Below, one piece after another: positions 49,469 to 58,722 of a stretch of 64,000 nucleotides of DNA (its first letter is position 1; every line of letters starts with the position of its first letter). The DNA is from Marinicrinis sediminis (lineage in GTDB: Bacteria; Bacillota; Bacilli; Paenibacillales; KCTC-33676), in the NCBI RefSeq assembly GCF_042685085.1, contig NZ_JBHUMM010000001.1, forward strand, positions 186,001 to 250,000. Direction: 5' to 3'. The position numbers were made by a program, and so were the translations under genes. Below the pieces are notes generated by a model. That model was not told the DNA's origin and made no database searches. It worked only from the letters and a program-made list of their open reading frames with translations.

Positions 49469-51904
49469 CTACATCAATATGTAAGGGTCCACGTCTGTGG
49501 TGACCCGTACTTGACGATTTTTGATTTCATCCTCCAACTGTTCCAGCGCCTGTTCAATTACTTCCGTAACAGACAGATCTCTCGCATATTTTATCATGCA
49601 CTGAAACCGATATCTATCCTTCAGCCTGGCAATCGGCGAAGCGACCGGTCCCATCACTTCATAATCGCGCGTGAGCCTGTGCAGCTTCTCCTTCAGTACT
49701 TTGCCGAGCTTTTCTGTAAAGTTCATGGCGATGTTCGCCATCTCATGGGAGACCGTAAACAGCACGAGCTGCTTGTAAGGCGGGTAATCCCTCAGCTTGC
49801 GCATCACCAGCTCCTTGTTGGCAAATGGCTGATAGTGATGTCGGCTTGCCAGCTCAATCGCATAATGTTCAGGCGCATAGCTCTGGACAAATACCTCTCC
49901 CGGCAGTTCATGTCGTCCCGCTCGGCCAGCAACTTGAGTCAGTAACTGAAACGTTCGTTCCGCGCCGCGAAAATCCGGCAGGTTCAAGATCGTATCGGCA
50001 GCAATCACACCGACCAGGGTCACATTCGGAAAATCCAGCCCTTTCGCAATCATTTGGGTTCCCAGCAACACATCCGCTTGCTGTCTGCCGAATTGCGTCA
50101 GCCATTTTTCATGAGACCCCTTTTCCGTTGTCGTATCCACATCCATCCGTATGACCCGAATACCGGGAAACAGCTTGACCAATTCTTCCTCTACCCGTTG
50201 TGTCCCGGTCCCGAAATAGCGGATATGCTGGCTTTGGCAGCTGGGACATGTCTCCAGTTCCCGTTCCGTATACCCGCAATAATGACAGCGAATATGCTGA
50301 ATATGACGATGATAGGTCAGGGAAATCTGACAATGCGGGCACTCGGCGACATAACCGCAGGAACGGCACATGACAAAGGTCGAAAACCCTCGACGATTCA
50401 GCATGAGCACCATCTGTTCCTTGCGCTCCAGTCTTTTGACAATCGCCTCATGCAGCGGTCTGCTGAACATGGAACGATTGCCCTGTTTCAGCTCATGCCG
50501 CATATCAATGACATGGACACGCGGCAGCGGCCTTGCGCCTACCCGATTAGGCAGTGTCATCGTTTCCAGGGAACCGTTCAGACCTGCTTCATACGTTTCC
50601 AACGAAGGCGTAGCAGACCCGAGCACCACAACCGCCTTTTCCAGCTTTGCGCGTTGCAACGCTGCGTCTCTGGCGTGGTATCTGGGCGTTTCCTCCTGCT
50701 TGTAGGAGCTTTCGTGCTCTTCATCAATGATAATCAGGCCCAGCCGTTCCAGCGGGGCAAAGATGGCGCTGCGCGCACCCACCACGACCTGGGCCTGGCC
50801 TTGTCTCAGCTTGCGCCATTCATCATATCGCTCTCCCTGGGACAGACGACTATGCAATACCGCGACCCGATCGCCGAATCTCCCCTTGAAGCGCTCTACC
50901 ATTTGCGGCGTCAGCGAGATTTCGGGTACGAGCACAATCGCTTCCTGCTGTCTGGCGAGGCAAGTCGCGATGGACTGCAAATAAATTTCAGTTTTCCCGC
51001 TTCCGGTTACCCCATGCAATAGAAAGGTGTGCAGCTCATTCATATGGAGCGCATCCACGATGCGATCATAGGCTTCCTGCTGTTCGATCGTTAACGAGAG
51101 CGGGGTTGTCTGTCCGAAGTCCCGGTCTGCATACGGATCTCTCAGCATCTCCGTTTCCTTCATCTCGGCACAGCCCAACTCACACACACGCTTCACGGTA
51201 GACGCATTCATCTCCAGCTTCACGAGCAGTTCGGAGAGGACAATCGGCTCGGGATGATCCAGAAAATAGGCAATCAGTTCGCGCTGTCTCTTCGCTTGCG
51301 GTGGACAATCCGCCAGTGCCTTATCCAGTACCGTGGAAGAGGGATGCGGATACACGACGAGCTGCATTTTCTTTTGCAAGCGATCCTTCATACGGGTGCG
51401 CTCCATCAAGATGCCGTCAGAGAGCAGCTTGCGAATGCCGGCTGCCTCATCTGGAAACATCGTATGCAGCTCATCCCAGGACACTTCGCCTTTTTCTCGC
51501 ACATACTGGGTCATGGGCGTATCCATCCACGTTTGGCCCGCCTGATCTTGCACGGCAAACATGCGGTCATATTTCGCTTTCAGCGCACCTGGCAGCATAG
51601 CTTGCATGCACGAAATTCGGGAACAAATGTACTTGCTGCTCATCCATTCCGTCAGTTCAATCAGCGATGGTGTCAGCACCGGATAGGGATCTAGCACATG
51701 AACGAGTTCCTTGATCCGATTGGCGGGTACTTCGCTCGTATCTCGCACAGCCGTTACGAACCCCTGAATGACCCGTTTTCCAAACGGCACCCCGACCCGA
51801 CTCCCCGGTTCCACGACAGCCTCCAATGCGCTCGGAATCGCATAGTCAAAGGGACGGTTTACTGCTTTGGCGGGTACGTCTACGATCACTTCAGCGAAGC
51901 GCAT
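49469..51904 (-). CDS. priA: Primosomal protein N' (PriA helicase)
   Basis: This 811-aa helicase restarts replication at stalled forks. Its N-terminal DNA-binding domain begins FAEVIVDVPAKAVNRPFDYAIP. Walker A is GVTGSGKTEIYLQ, the DEEHESSYKQ box is motif II, and a four-pair zinc region has CRSCGYVAECPHC and CHYCGYTERELETCPSC. The helicase C-terminal motifs GTQMIAKGLDFPNV and QVAGRAGR follow. It overlaps the coaBC stop by 14 nt. Confidence 0.96.
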   Translation of the reverse strand: MRFAEVIVDVPAKAVNRPFDYAIPSALEAVVEPGSRVGVPFGKRVIQGFVTAVRDTSEVPANRIKELVHVLDPYPVLTPSLIELTEWMSSKYICSRISCMQAMLPGALKAKYDRMFAVQDQAGQTWMDTPMTQYVREKGEVSWDELHTMFPDEAAGIRKLLSDGILMERTRMKDRLQKKMQLVVYPHPSSTVLDKALADCPPQAKRQRELIAYFLDHPEPIVLSELLVKLEMNASTVKRVCELGCAEMKETEMLRDPYADRDFGQTTPLSLTIEQQEAYDRIVDALHMNELHTFLLHGVTGSGKTEIYLQSIATCLARQQEAIVLVPEISLTPQMVERFKGRFGDRVAVLHSRLSQGERYDEWRKLRQGQAQVVVGARSAIFAPLERLGLIIIDEEHESSYKQEETPRYHARDAALQRAKLEKAVVVLGSATPSLETYEAGLNGSLETMTLPNRVGARPLPRVHVIDMRHELKQGNRSMFSRPLHEAIVKRLERKEQMVLMLNRRGFSTFVMCRSCGYVAECPHCQISLTYHRHIQHIRCHYCGYTERELETCPSCQSQHIRYFGTGTQRVEEELVKLFPGIRVIRMDVDTTTEKGSHEKWLTQFGRQQADVLLGTQMIAKGLDFPNVTLVGVIAADTILNLPDFRGAERTFQLLTQVAGRAGRHELPGEVFVQSYAPEHYAIELASRHHYQPFANKELVMRKLRDYPPYKQLVLFTVSHEMANIAMNFTEKLGKVLKEKLHRLTRDYEVMGPVASPIARLKDRYRFQCMIKYARDLSVTEVIEQALEQLEDEIKNRQVRVTTDVDPYILM

Positions 51905-53162
51905 CCCGTTCCCCTCCCTGAACCTCTGAGGATGACCCCGGGAGCTTTTGCTCTGCTACACTCAAGATGCGATCAGCGAGCTCTCGCTTCGTCATTTGCG
52001 GAAACGCCATCAACAAGCCGTTGTCATCAAACAGACTGACGATATTCGTATCCCCATGAAATCCTGCACCCTCAGCCGATATATCGTTCGCAACCATCAA
52101 CTGGCACTTTTTCCGTCTCAGCTTGTCCATCGCGTAATGGGCCAGGTCATGGGTTTCCGCTGCAAATCCGATAATAAACTGATGCGTTCTCCGTTCGCCC
52201 AGTTCAGCCAGAATATCCGGGTTTGGAACCAATTCAATCGTCCAGTTATCCGCATCTGTCTGCTGCGACGCTCCCGGTTCGAGCGGTTGCTTTTTCCGTT
52301 TCTTCGTTTCAGTCCGAATCGGCCGATAATCCGCCACAGCGGCTGCCTTGATCACCACATGGCTCTGATCAAATTCCTGAAGGACAGCAGACCTCATCTG
52401 CTCAGCCGTTTCCACCTGAACGAGACGTACGCCTTCCGGTGCCGGAATCGCCACGTTGGCAGAAACCAATACCACGTCCGCCCCTTTTCGAGCCGCCGCT
52501 TCTGCCAGTGCATAGCCCATTTTGCCGGAGGAATCATTGCCAATATACCGAACCGGATCGATACGCTCGCGCGTACCCCCTGCGGTAACGAGAAGCCGTT
52601 TGCCCTGCCAGCTGTGTTCAGCCTGAAAATAGCACTGGATTTCCTGAAAGAGGTCTTCGGGCTCGGGCAGTCTGCCTTTGCCGGTATAACCGCAGGCAAG
52701 CTGACCTTCTGCAGGGTCCAGTATACGAACGCCGCGCTGACGCAAGATTTCCAGGTTGTGCTGTACGGCAGCATGGGCCAGCATATGGACGTTCATGGCA
52801 GGGGATACCCAAATAGGGGCCGTCGTGGCCAGCAGTGTCGTACTCATCATGTCATCGGCAAGTCCGTGCGCCATTTTCCCGATCATGTTAGCCGTTGCGG
52901 GTGCGATCACGATCAGATCAGCGTGATCCGCTACATCGATATGGGAGATTCGTGCCGCGTCCTGTTCCTCAAATGTATCCGTATAAACCTGGTGTCTTGA
53001 GATCGTCTGGAACGTAAACGGTGTCACAAATTTGGCTGCCGATTGCGTCATCATGACCTGCACCTTCGCCCCGGCCTTGACCAGCATGCTGCACAAACCG
53101 ACAGCCTTGTAGCTGGCAATACCTCCACAGACCCCAATTACAATGGTTTTCCCTTTGAGCAT
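51891..53162 (-). CDS. coaBC: Bifunctional phosphopantothenoylcysteine decarboxylase / synthetase
   Basis: This 423-aa CoA enzyme joins cysteine to phosphopantothenate (CoaB) and decarboxylates the product (CoaC). The FMN-binding CoaC half shows VIGVCGGIASYKAVGLCSML, HIDVADHADLIVIAPATANMIGK, and SPAMNVHML with the PXMNXXMW-type motif, followed by the flexible LACGYTGKGRLPEP lid with its catalytic Cys. CoaB begins at LLVTAGGTRERIDPVRYIGN. It starts after an intrinsic terminator that ends rpoZ. Confidence 0.95.
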   Translation of the reverse strand: MLKGKTIVIGVCGGIASYKAVGLCSMLVKAGAKVQVMMTQSAAKFVTPFTFQTISRHQVYTDTFEEQDAARISHIDVADHADLIVIAPATANMIGKMAHGLADDMMSTTLLATTAPIWVSPAMNVHMLAHAAVQHNLEILRQRGVRILDPAEGQLACGYTGKGRLPEPEDLFQEIQCYFQAEHSWQGKRLLVTAGGTRERIDPVRYIGNDSSGKMGYALAEAAARKGADVVLVSANVAIPAPEGVRLVQVETAEQMRSAVLQEFDQSHVVIKAAAVADYRPIRTETKKRKKQPLEPGASQQTDADNWTIELVPNPDILAELGERRTHQFIIGFAAETHDLAHYAMDKLRRKKCQLMVANDISAEGAGFHGDTNIVSLFDDNGLLMAFPQMTKRELADRILSVAEQKLPGSSSEVQGGERDALR

Positions 53163-53191
53163 CATGGTTCCTCCCTTTCCGCCCTCTCATG

Positions 53192-53218
53192 AAAAAAATA
53201 ACAACCTTGCGGTTGTTA
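53192..53218 (-). terminator. Terminator overlapping the rpoZ stop
   Basis: TAACAACC and GGTTGTTA form a perfect 8-bp stem with a GCAA tetraloop on the minus strand, then TTTTTTT. The first bases of the stem are the rpoZ stop codon. It separates gmk-rpoZ from coaBC within the otherwise compact gene string. Confidence 0.9.
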
Positions 53219-53419
53219 CTCGGCTTTTTCCTCTTCAATTTCGATCAGGTCCTCATAAATTTCCTCGAGTGCGCGTCCCACATATTTGTGTGATTTAGGG
53301 GAGGACAGCTGACTTGGTGATCCGTCTCTGAGCAGTCGGGCTCGTTTTGAGGAGGCGACGACCAGTGAATACTTGCTGCCAACTTTCACTTCTAGCTTAT
53401 CAATAGAAGGATATAACAT
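53216..53419 (-). CDS. rpoZ: RNA polymerase omega subunit
   Basis: This 67-aa subunit aids assembly and stability of RNA polymerase. It opens MLYPSIDKLEVKVGSKYSLVV, has ASSKRARLLRDG, and KYVGRALEEIYEDLIEI near the end, all standard for Bacillota omega. It lies 1 bp after gmk. Confidence 0.95.
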   Translation of the reverse strand: MLYPSIDKLEVKVGSKYSLVVASSKRARLLRDGSPSQLSSPKSHKYVGRALEEIYEDLIEIEEEKAE

Positions 53420-53420
53420 C

Positions 53421-54032
53421 TTATTTCACCTCAAGAATCTGTTTTTTTATATTTGGGAAAACACGTTCTCTGCGGCAATGCTCCGCAGCAATGATCGATT
53501 GAATGCGTGCACAGGCCAGCTCGATCTCATCATTGACGACCACGTAGTCGTAATTCTGCATCATGCTCAGTTCCTCGCGCGCTGCACTCATCCGGTTTTG
53601 AATGGACTCCGATGTCTCGGTGCCTCTTCCCACAATCCGGTTTTCCAGTTCATTCAGAGAAGGCGGAATGAGGAAGATGAAAATGCCTTCCGGGAATTTC
53701 TCCTTCACTTTAAGTGCACCCTGTACTTCGATTTCGAGGATGATGTCCTTGCCCTTATCCAGGGTTTCACGAACAAAAGGGGCGGGAGTCCCGTAAAAAT
53801 TCCCTACGTATTCCGCCCATTCCAGCAGTTCATCCTGCTGAATCATGGACTGAAATTCTTCTTTGCTTTTGAAGAAATAATTGATTCCATCTACTTCTCC
53901 CGGTCTCGGAGATCGGGTCGTTGCGGAGATGGAATAGGTAAGATCCTTCATTTTCGGACGAAGCGCCGTGCATACGGTTCCTTTCCCGACACCTGAAGGA
54001 CCGGATAATACGATTAGCAATCCCTTTTCCAT
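53421..54032 (-). CDS. gmk: Guanylate kinase
   Basis: This 203-aa kinase makes GDP from GMP. The P-loop is LSGPSGVGKGTV, the GMP-binding region reads YSISATTRSPRPGEVDGINYFF, and ILEIEVQGALKVKE and the RGTETSESIQNRM lid follow. It lies 15 bp after remA and next to rpoZ, the usual arrangement. Confidence 0.97.
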   Translation of the reverse strand: MEKGLLIVLSGPSGVGKGTVCTALRPKMKDLTYSISATTRSPRPGEVDGINYFFKSKEEFQSMIQQDELLEWAEYVGNFYGTPAPFVRETLDKGKDIILEIEVQGALKVKEKFPEGIFIFLIPPSLNELENRIVGRGTETSESIQNRMSAAREELSMMQNYDYVVVNDEIELACARIQSIIAAEHCRRERVFPNIKKQILEVK

Positions 54033-54047
54033 GAGTACCTCACTTCA

Positions 54048-54308
54048 CTATTCGTCTTGATCGTCGTCTTTGGCTGACAGGCGATGGGCCACGGTCTCGG
54101 GCTGCACCGCTGACAAGATCACATGATCACTGTCTGTAATAATGACTGCACGAGTTCTTCTGCCGTATGTAGCGTCGATGAGCATGTGCCGATCACGTGC
54201 TTCCTGAATGATGCGTTTAATAGGAGCAGATTCAGGACTTACAATAGAGATAATTCGATTGGCGGAAACAATGTTCCCAAATCCGATGTTGATAAGTTTA
54301 ATCGCCAT
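54048..54308 (-). CDS. remA: Extracellular matrix regulatory protein RemA (YlzA)
   Basis: This 86-aa protein matches RemA, which in Bacillus subtilis binds DNA and turns on biofilm matrix and osmoprotection genes. It opens MAIKLINIGFGNIVSANRII, then has ESAPIKRIIQEARDRHMLIDATYGRRTRAVII in outline; the central RRTRAVI part holds the Arg residues needed for DNA binding. It lies between yicC and gmk as in Bacillus. An ACACCT/AGGTGT hairpin without a T-run sits just upstream. Confidence 0.94.
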   Translation of the reverse strand: MAIKLINIGFGNIVSANRIISIVSPESAPIKRIIQEARDRHMLIDATYGRRTRAVIITDSDHVILSAVQPETVAHRLSAKDDDQDE

Positions 54309-54368
54309 TTCAGTTCCTCCCTATTCTTATTCACACCTTGCAGGTGTAAGATACATGCGATGGGAATT

Positions 54369-55250
54369 TTATTCGATATTTTGAACCTGTTCCCTGATCT
54401 TTTCCAATTCGGATTTCAAGTCCACCACCCACTCGGCGATCTGAATCGCATTCGATTTCGATCCGATGGTGTTCACTTCCCGATTCATTTCCTGAATGAG
54501 GAAATCCATTTTTCTGCCTACAGGTTCATCAGCTTGTAACAAGCGATCAAATTGTTCGAAATGGCTCTCGAGTCTCGTCAATTCCTCAGTGATATCTGAC
54601 CGTTCAGCCAGGAGTGCAATTTCCATGGCAAATCGATGCTCCTCGATAGACGAATCACTCAGCAGCTCTTGGAGGCGATGATGCAGTCTGCTGCGTGTAT
54701 CGGCCAGCACCTGCGGACGACAAGCCCGGATATCGGCATGAACCGTTCGCAAGGTTCCGACCCGCTCTGCCAGCTCCTGCTGCAAATGCTTTCCTTCTGC
54801 CTCTCGCATTTGAAGAAGATGAGCCAGCGCCTCTGAGATGCCCAGCTCAAGCTCCCTGGCAAATCGATCCGGGTCCTCTGTATCGCCTTCCTCGATCTGA
54901 TACAAGTCAGGGAGCTTCAGCAAATCAGAAAAATGAAGAGAACCGGCACGTCCGTACCGTTGCTCCGCTTCCTGACCTATCTGCATCCACTGATCAGCCA
55001 GATCCCAGTCCAGATTCAGACGTTTGCTTGGCTGACCGGTCTGCTCGACGGACAAATAGACGTCAAAGCGGCCTCTTTTTGCCTGCTGCTGAATCGTTTT
55101 GCGAATGACTTCTTCAAATTCCAGCCATTCCTTGCCGGAGCGCACATTCACTTCCAGGTATCTATGATTGACGGATTTCATCTCGACCTTGATCTGATAG
55201 GCGTCATAGAGCCGTTCAGCTTGGCCAAATCCGGTCATACTGCGAATCAT
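54369..55250 (-). CDS. YicC family endoribonuclease-type protein
   Basis: This 293-aa protein matches the YicC/YloC family, recently tied to RNA cleavage and degradation of small RNAs in Escherichia coli. It opens MIRSMTGFGQAERLYDAYQIKVEMKSVNHRYLEV in outline, has SVEQTGQPSKRLNLD, and ends MDFLIQEMNREVNTIGSKSNAIQIAEWVVDLKSELEKIREQVQNIE in outline, the most conserved part of the family. The start is at ATG 55250; yitJ ends 30 bp upstream. Confidence 0.92.
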   Translation of the reverse strand: MIRSMTGFGQAERLYDAYQIKVEMKSVNHRYLEVNVRSGKEWLEFEEVIRKTIQQQAKRGRFDVYLSVEQTGQPSKRLNLDWDLADQWMQIGQEAEQRYGRAGSLHFSDLLKLPDLYQIEEGDTEDPDRFARELELGISEALAHLLQMREAEGKHLQQELAERVGTLRTVHADIRACRPQVLADTRSRLHHRLQELLSDSSIEEHRFAMEIALLAERSDITEELTRLESHFEQFDRLLQADEPVGRKMDFLIQEMNREVNTIGSKSNAIQIAEWVVDLKSELEKIREQVQNIE

Positions 55251-55280
55251 ATATGATCACATCCATTACCCTATTGTAGT

Positions 55281-57212
55281 TTATTTTGTCATAGGGTACA
55301 AGTGGGAATCGGAACGGTTCGTGATTTCCCAAACATAGCGTGTCAGGTCAACCGTCATCTGGTATGCCATGAACGGAGTCATCAGATAAATGCCATTAAA
55401 ACGCTGCACCGCAACATCCAGCAGTTCCTTGGCAATCTGTACGCCCATCGCCCTGCCCTCAGGGCCTTTGAGTCCGGCCATTCTCTCGCGAACTTCATCA
55501 GAGAGCTGAATGCCTGGTACTTCATTATGCAAGTATTCCGCGTTACCACCGCTAGCCAGTGGCGCAATCCCGAGAAAGATGGGCACTTCCAAGTGCTTGG
55601 TAGATTGATAGATTTCTTCGATCAGATCCGCATCATAGACCGGCTGGGTCATGATATAGTCTGCACCGGATTCAATTTTGCGCTCCAGTCGCTTGACAGC
55701 CTTGTCGAGATATTTCACGTTCGGATTGAAGGCAGCCCCTACAACAAAGCCTGCCTTTTGCTTCAACGGCTTCCCGGAGAAGGAAATGCCCTCGTTAAGC
55801 TGTTTGATCATGCGAATGATCTCGAAAGAGGTCAAGTCATATACGGAGCTGGAACCTGGCAGATCTCCGAATCGGGCCGGATCTCCGGTAACAGCAAGCA
55901 CATGATCAATACCCATGGCATCGAAGCCCATCATATGAGATTGCGTTCCGATCAAGTTCCGATCCCGGCAGGCAATGTGTACGAGCGGACGAATGCCCAG
56001 CTTGTCATGCAGCAGGTAGGCCAGAGCTGAATTGCTCATCCGAGTCACAGCGAGTGAATTGTCGGCCATGGTGATAGCATCGACCTTCGCTTCCTGAAGG
56101 GCAATGGAACCTTCAATGAAGGTATCGATATTCAGATCCTTCGGTGGGTCCAGTTCCACAATGACCGTGTGACGCTGCTTGACCAGCTCCACGATATTAG
56201 GCTCGTGAATCTGGCGGATTTCGACCGATGAATGCGCCTCTGACGAAGTTTTTCCTGCTGGTACTACAGAGGGCTGCACAGCCGATTCCCTGTTCATCGC
56301 CGACAGTGCATCGGCTTCCAGCTGCTGCTGGGCCAGTACGTTCACATCGAGCTTGTTCAGCACTTTCGCCATCGCTTCGATATGCTCTGGAGTCGTCCCG
56401 CAGCATCCACCGATTAACCGTGCGCCGAGGGAAGCAAATTTGACTGCGTTGTCTGCAAAATAAGCCGGTGTGGCCATATAAGTAAATTTCCCGTCCACGT
56501 AATCCGGAATCCCGGCATTCGGGTAGACAGAAAAGTGCTGTCCTTCCATTTCCCCGAGACTTTCAAGGCTTCTCAGCATCCGATTGGGACCGCTGCGGCA
56601 GTTGAATCCAATCAGGTCTGCGCCAGCTTTGCTGACCAGTTCAAATGCGCGCGTCATCTCATATCCGTCTGTCGTTCTCCCTGCTTCTTCAACGGCAAAC
56701 TGACTAATGACCGGCAGATCGCTCCGCTCACGGATCAATTCCATTGCGAGCATCATCTCCTCCACATCGAAGAAGGTTTCCAGCATCAACCCGTCTACCC
56801 CTTCAGCGAGCAGTGCCTCGATCTGTTCCGTGAAGTCCGCCCTGATAGCAGCGGTTCGCATGTTTTTGCGTTTGCCAGCTCGGATTGATCCGACGGCGCC
56901 AACAACAAAGGCATCTTCGCCTACCGCTTCTCTGGCGATACGGACACCTGCCCGATTGATCTCTTCGACTTCGTTTTCCAGTCCGAATTTGGCCAGCTTT
57001 TCTCTCGTTGCCGTGAAGGTATTGGTCTCGATGACTCTGGCCCCCGCCTGATAGTACCTGCGATGCACATCCGCAATGACCTCCGGCTTTGTCAGATTCA
57101 ATTCCTCGTATGAGATGCCCACCGGAAAGCCCTGCTGGTACAAATAGGTTCCCATCGCGCCATCGCCCACGAGAATCCGACGGCTCCACTCCGTTCTAAT
57201 ATCAGATTTCAT
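55281..57212 (-). CDS. Bifunctional homocysteine S-methyltransferase / methylenetetrahydrofolate reductase (YitJ-like)
   Basis: This fusion of about 643 aa joins a zinc-type homocysteine methyltransferase (VGDGAMGTYLYQQGFPVG, FNCRSGPNRMLRSL, and GGCCGTTPEHI with the metal Cys pair) with a flavin MTHFR half (VIVELDPPKDLNIDTF, LAVTGDPARFGDL, GADYIMTQPVYDADLIEEI). It would make methionine from homocysteine and reduce methylene-folate. ATG 57212 gives the same lead-in as Bacillus YitJ and follows AGGTGAG. ATG 57266 with AAGGTG is a real alternative. A TTGTCC-17-TATGGT promoter near 57291-57319 lies over the apparent longer frame. No S-box riboswitch was seen in the 120 bp to dapF. Confidence 0.9.
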   Translation of the reverse strand: MKSDIRTEWSRRILVGDGAMGTYLYQQGFPVGISYEELNLTKPEVIADVHRRYYQAGARVIETNTFTATREKLAKFGLENEVEEINRAGVRIAREAVGEDAFVVGAVGSIRAGKRKNMRTAAIRADFTEQIEALLAEGVDGLMLETFFDVEEMMLAMELIRERSDLPVISQFAVEEAGRTTDGYEMTRAFELVSKAGADLIGFNCRSGPNRMLRSLESLGEMEGQHFSVYPNAGIPDYVDGKFTYMATPAYFADNAVKFASLGARLIGGCCGTTPEHIEAMAKVLNKLDVNVLAQQQLEADALSAMNRESAVQPSVVPAGKTSSEAHSSVEIRQIHEPNIVELVKQRHTVIVELDPPKDLNIDTFIEGSIALQEAKVDAITMADNSLAVTRMSNSALAYLLHDKLGIRPLVHIACRDRNLIGTQSHMMGFDAMGIDHVLAVTGDPARFGDLPGSSSVYDLTSFEIIRMIKQLNEGISFSGKPLKQKAGFVVGAAFNPNVKYLDKAVKRLERKIESGADYIMTQPVYDADLIEEIYQSTKHLEVPIFLGIAPLASGGNAEYLHNEVPGIQLSDEVRERMAGLKGPEGRAMGVQIAKELLDVAVQRFNGIYLMTPFMAYQMTVDLTRYVWEITNRSDSHLYPMTK

Positions 57213-57359
57213 CCCCAATCTCACCTGTTTCTTCATAAATTTATCGTGAATGGTTTCTTCATGCATTCGCACACCTTGCGTTCTTGTTAATACCATACCA
57301 TGATTGTCGGAATTGGACAATGAATGAAGTCATGCCGCCAAAGAGCCTGTCGGAAAGAG

Positions 57360-57393
57360 AAAAAAAGCCGGGACGCTTACTTCTGCCCCAGCT
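57360..57393 (-). terminator. dapF terminator
   Basis: On the minus strand AGCTGGGGC pairs with GTCCCGGCT (two G-U pairs), then seven T residues. It lies about 50 bp past the dapF stop. Confidence 0.75.
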
Positions 57394-57442
57394 GTACTCG
57401 TTCATTCCGATCGATTTCGTTGTCAGTTGTCTGTATTCGGTC

Positions 57443-58270
57443 TTAAACGGTACCCGTAAACACGGTCTCAGCCGGTCCGGTCATATACACATGACCATCT
57501 TCCTCGCTCCACTCGATGAAGAGGTCTCCACCCTTGAGCGAAACGGTGGCAGCACGATCCGTATGCCCGTTCAGCACAGATGAAACCAGGGTCGCACACG
57601 CTCCGGTACCACAGGCAAGGGTCGGCCCTGCCCCTCTCTCCCACACGCGCATATCTACATAATCGCGGGATTTCACGGTTGCGAATTCAACGTTAATCTT
57701 GTTCGGGAACATCGGATGGGTCTCCAGCTTCGGTCCCCACTGGTGCAGGTCAAACTGTACCGCATCATCGACGTAGATAACGGCATGCGGATTTCCCATG
57801 GAAACAGCCGTAAACTGATAGGTTTGTCCATCCACTTCAATATCCTGATTGACCACGGTTTCCTGATCAATCGTGGTCGGCACTTTCAGCCCTTCCAGGA
57901 TAGGCTTGCCCATATCTACCCGCACGGTTTTAGCGGTTCCATTCTCTGCCGTAATCTGTACGTTCTGCACACCGGCTCCGATCGTCTCAATGGATACCTG
58001 CTCACTGCTCACCATCTGTTGGTCGTATACGTATTTCGCTACACAACGAATGGCATTCCCGCATTGCTCCGCTTCTGAACCATCGGAATTCATGATGCGC
58101 ATCCGGTAATCCGCTTCCTCCGAAGGAAGAATGAATACTAGCCCGTCCGCACCAATCCCGAAATGGCGATCACAATACGCAATCGCGAGCTCACTGGCGT
58201 TCTCCGGCAGCTGGTCTGCCACAACCACGATAAAGTCATTTCCAAGTCCATTCATTTTCGTAAAGTTCAT
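57443..58270 (-). CDS. dapF: Diaminopimelate epimerase
   Basis: This 275-aa enzyme makes meso-diaminopimelate for peptidoglycan and lysine. The two catalytic Cys are in SEAEQCGNAIRCVAKYV and GPTLACGTGACATLVSS. The opening FTKMNGLGNDFIVV and GNPHAVIYVDDAV are standard. The frame is complete with a normal length. Confidence 0.96.
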   Translation of the reverse strand: MNFTKMNGLGNDFIVVVADQLPENASELAIAYCDRHFGIGADGLVFILPSEEADYRMRIMNSDGSEAEQCGNAIRCVAKYVYDQQMVSSEQVSIETIGAGVQNVQITAENGTAKTVRVDMGKPILEGLKVPTTIDQETVVNQDIEVDGQTYQFTAVSMGNPHAVIYVDDAVQFDLHQWGPKLETHPMFPNKINVEFATVKSRDYVDMRVWERGAGPTLACGTGACATLVSSVLNGHTDRAATVSLKGGDLFIEWSEEDGHVYMTGPAETVFTGTV

Positions 58271-58722
58271 CTATGACACTCCCATTCATCTCAGCAGTCT
58301 GGATTCAGGACAGACGGTCTCGCATCCGCCATTTTCGGCGTATCCGCTTATTCTGTCCATTTGACGATAACATCTTCTGCTATTATCTTAACGGAAGTCA
58401 GAGCAAATGCCCACTGATTGAGCGTATAACTTTTTGCATTATCACACATGATGGTGCTCCATCTCATGCCTGCCAGTCTAATCCCGTACCCTACTCCTAC
58501 TAGACCACCTCTCCATTCAGATCGCTTGTCAGGCGGCCTGTTCAATTCCATGCCTTGCAAGACTGCCTGTCCATGCTCTAACTTTGGTCTGATCTCATTT
58601 CTCTGAGGATACAAGCCTCTCCACGTTCACACAAACAGGTGTATGTCTATCGGCAGGTGCCTGTTCCATTACCGGACAGATGAATATGGTAATAAGGAAG
58701 ATCAATGAGGAGGGCTGTATGC
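58271..58722. other. Gap of 450 bp upstream of the surface-type gene
   Basis: No gene is firmly supported. A minus-strand frame (58348-58614, possible inner start MELNRPPDKR) lacks a usable ribosome site and has no recognisable motif. The divergent promoters of dapF and the plus-strand gene should lie here, but no consensus sigma-A pair stood out. A sporulation promoter for the plus-strand gene is possible. Confidence 0.4.

Noticed and set aside
52000..53000. Plus-strand frame of about 350 aa opposite coaBC
   Set aside because: The minus strand encodes complete CoaBC with all motifs; the plus frame has no recognisable pattern.
57213..57440. Possible SAM (S-box) riboswitch before the yitJ-like gene
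   Set aside because: The space to dapF is only about 230 bp, it holds the dapF terminator and a plain promoter, and the S-box core motifs were not seen.
58348..58614. Minus-strand frame of 88 aa upstream of dapF
   Set aside because: It has no ribosome site at any start and no recognisable pattern; kept only as a note in the gap entry.
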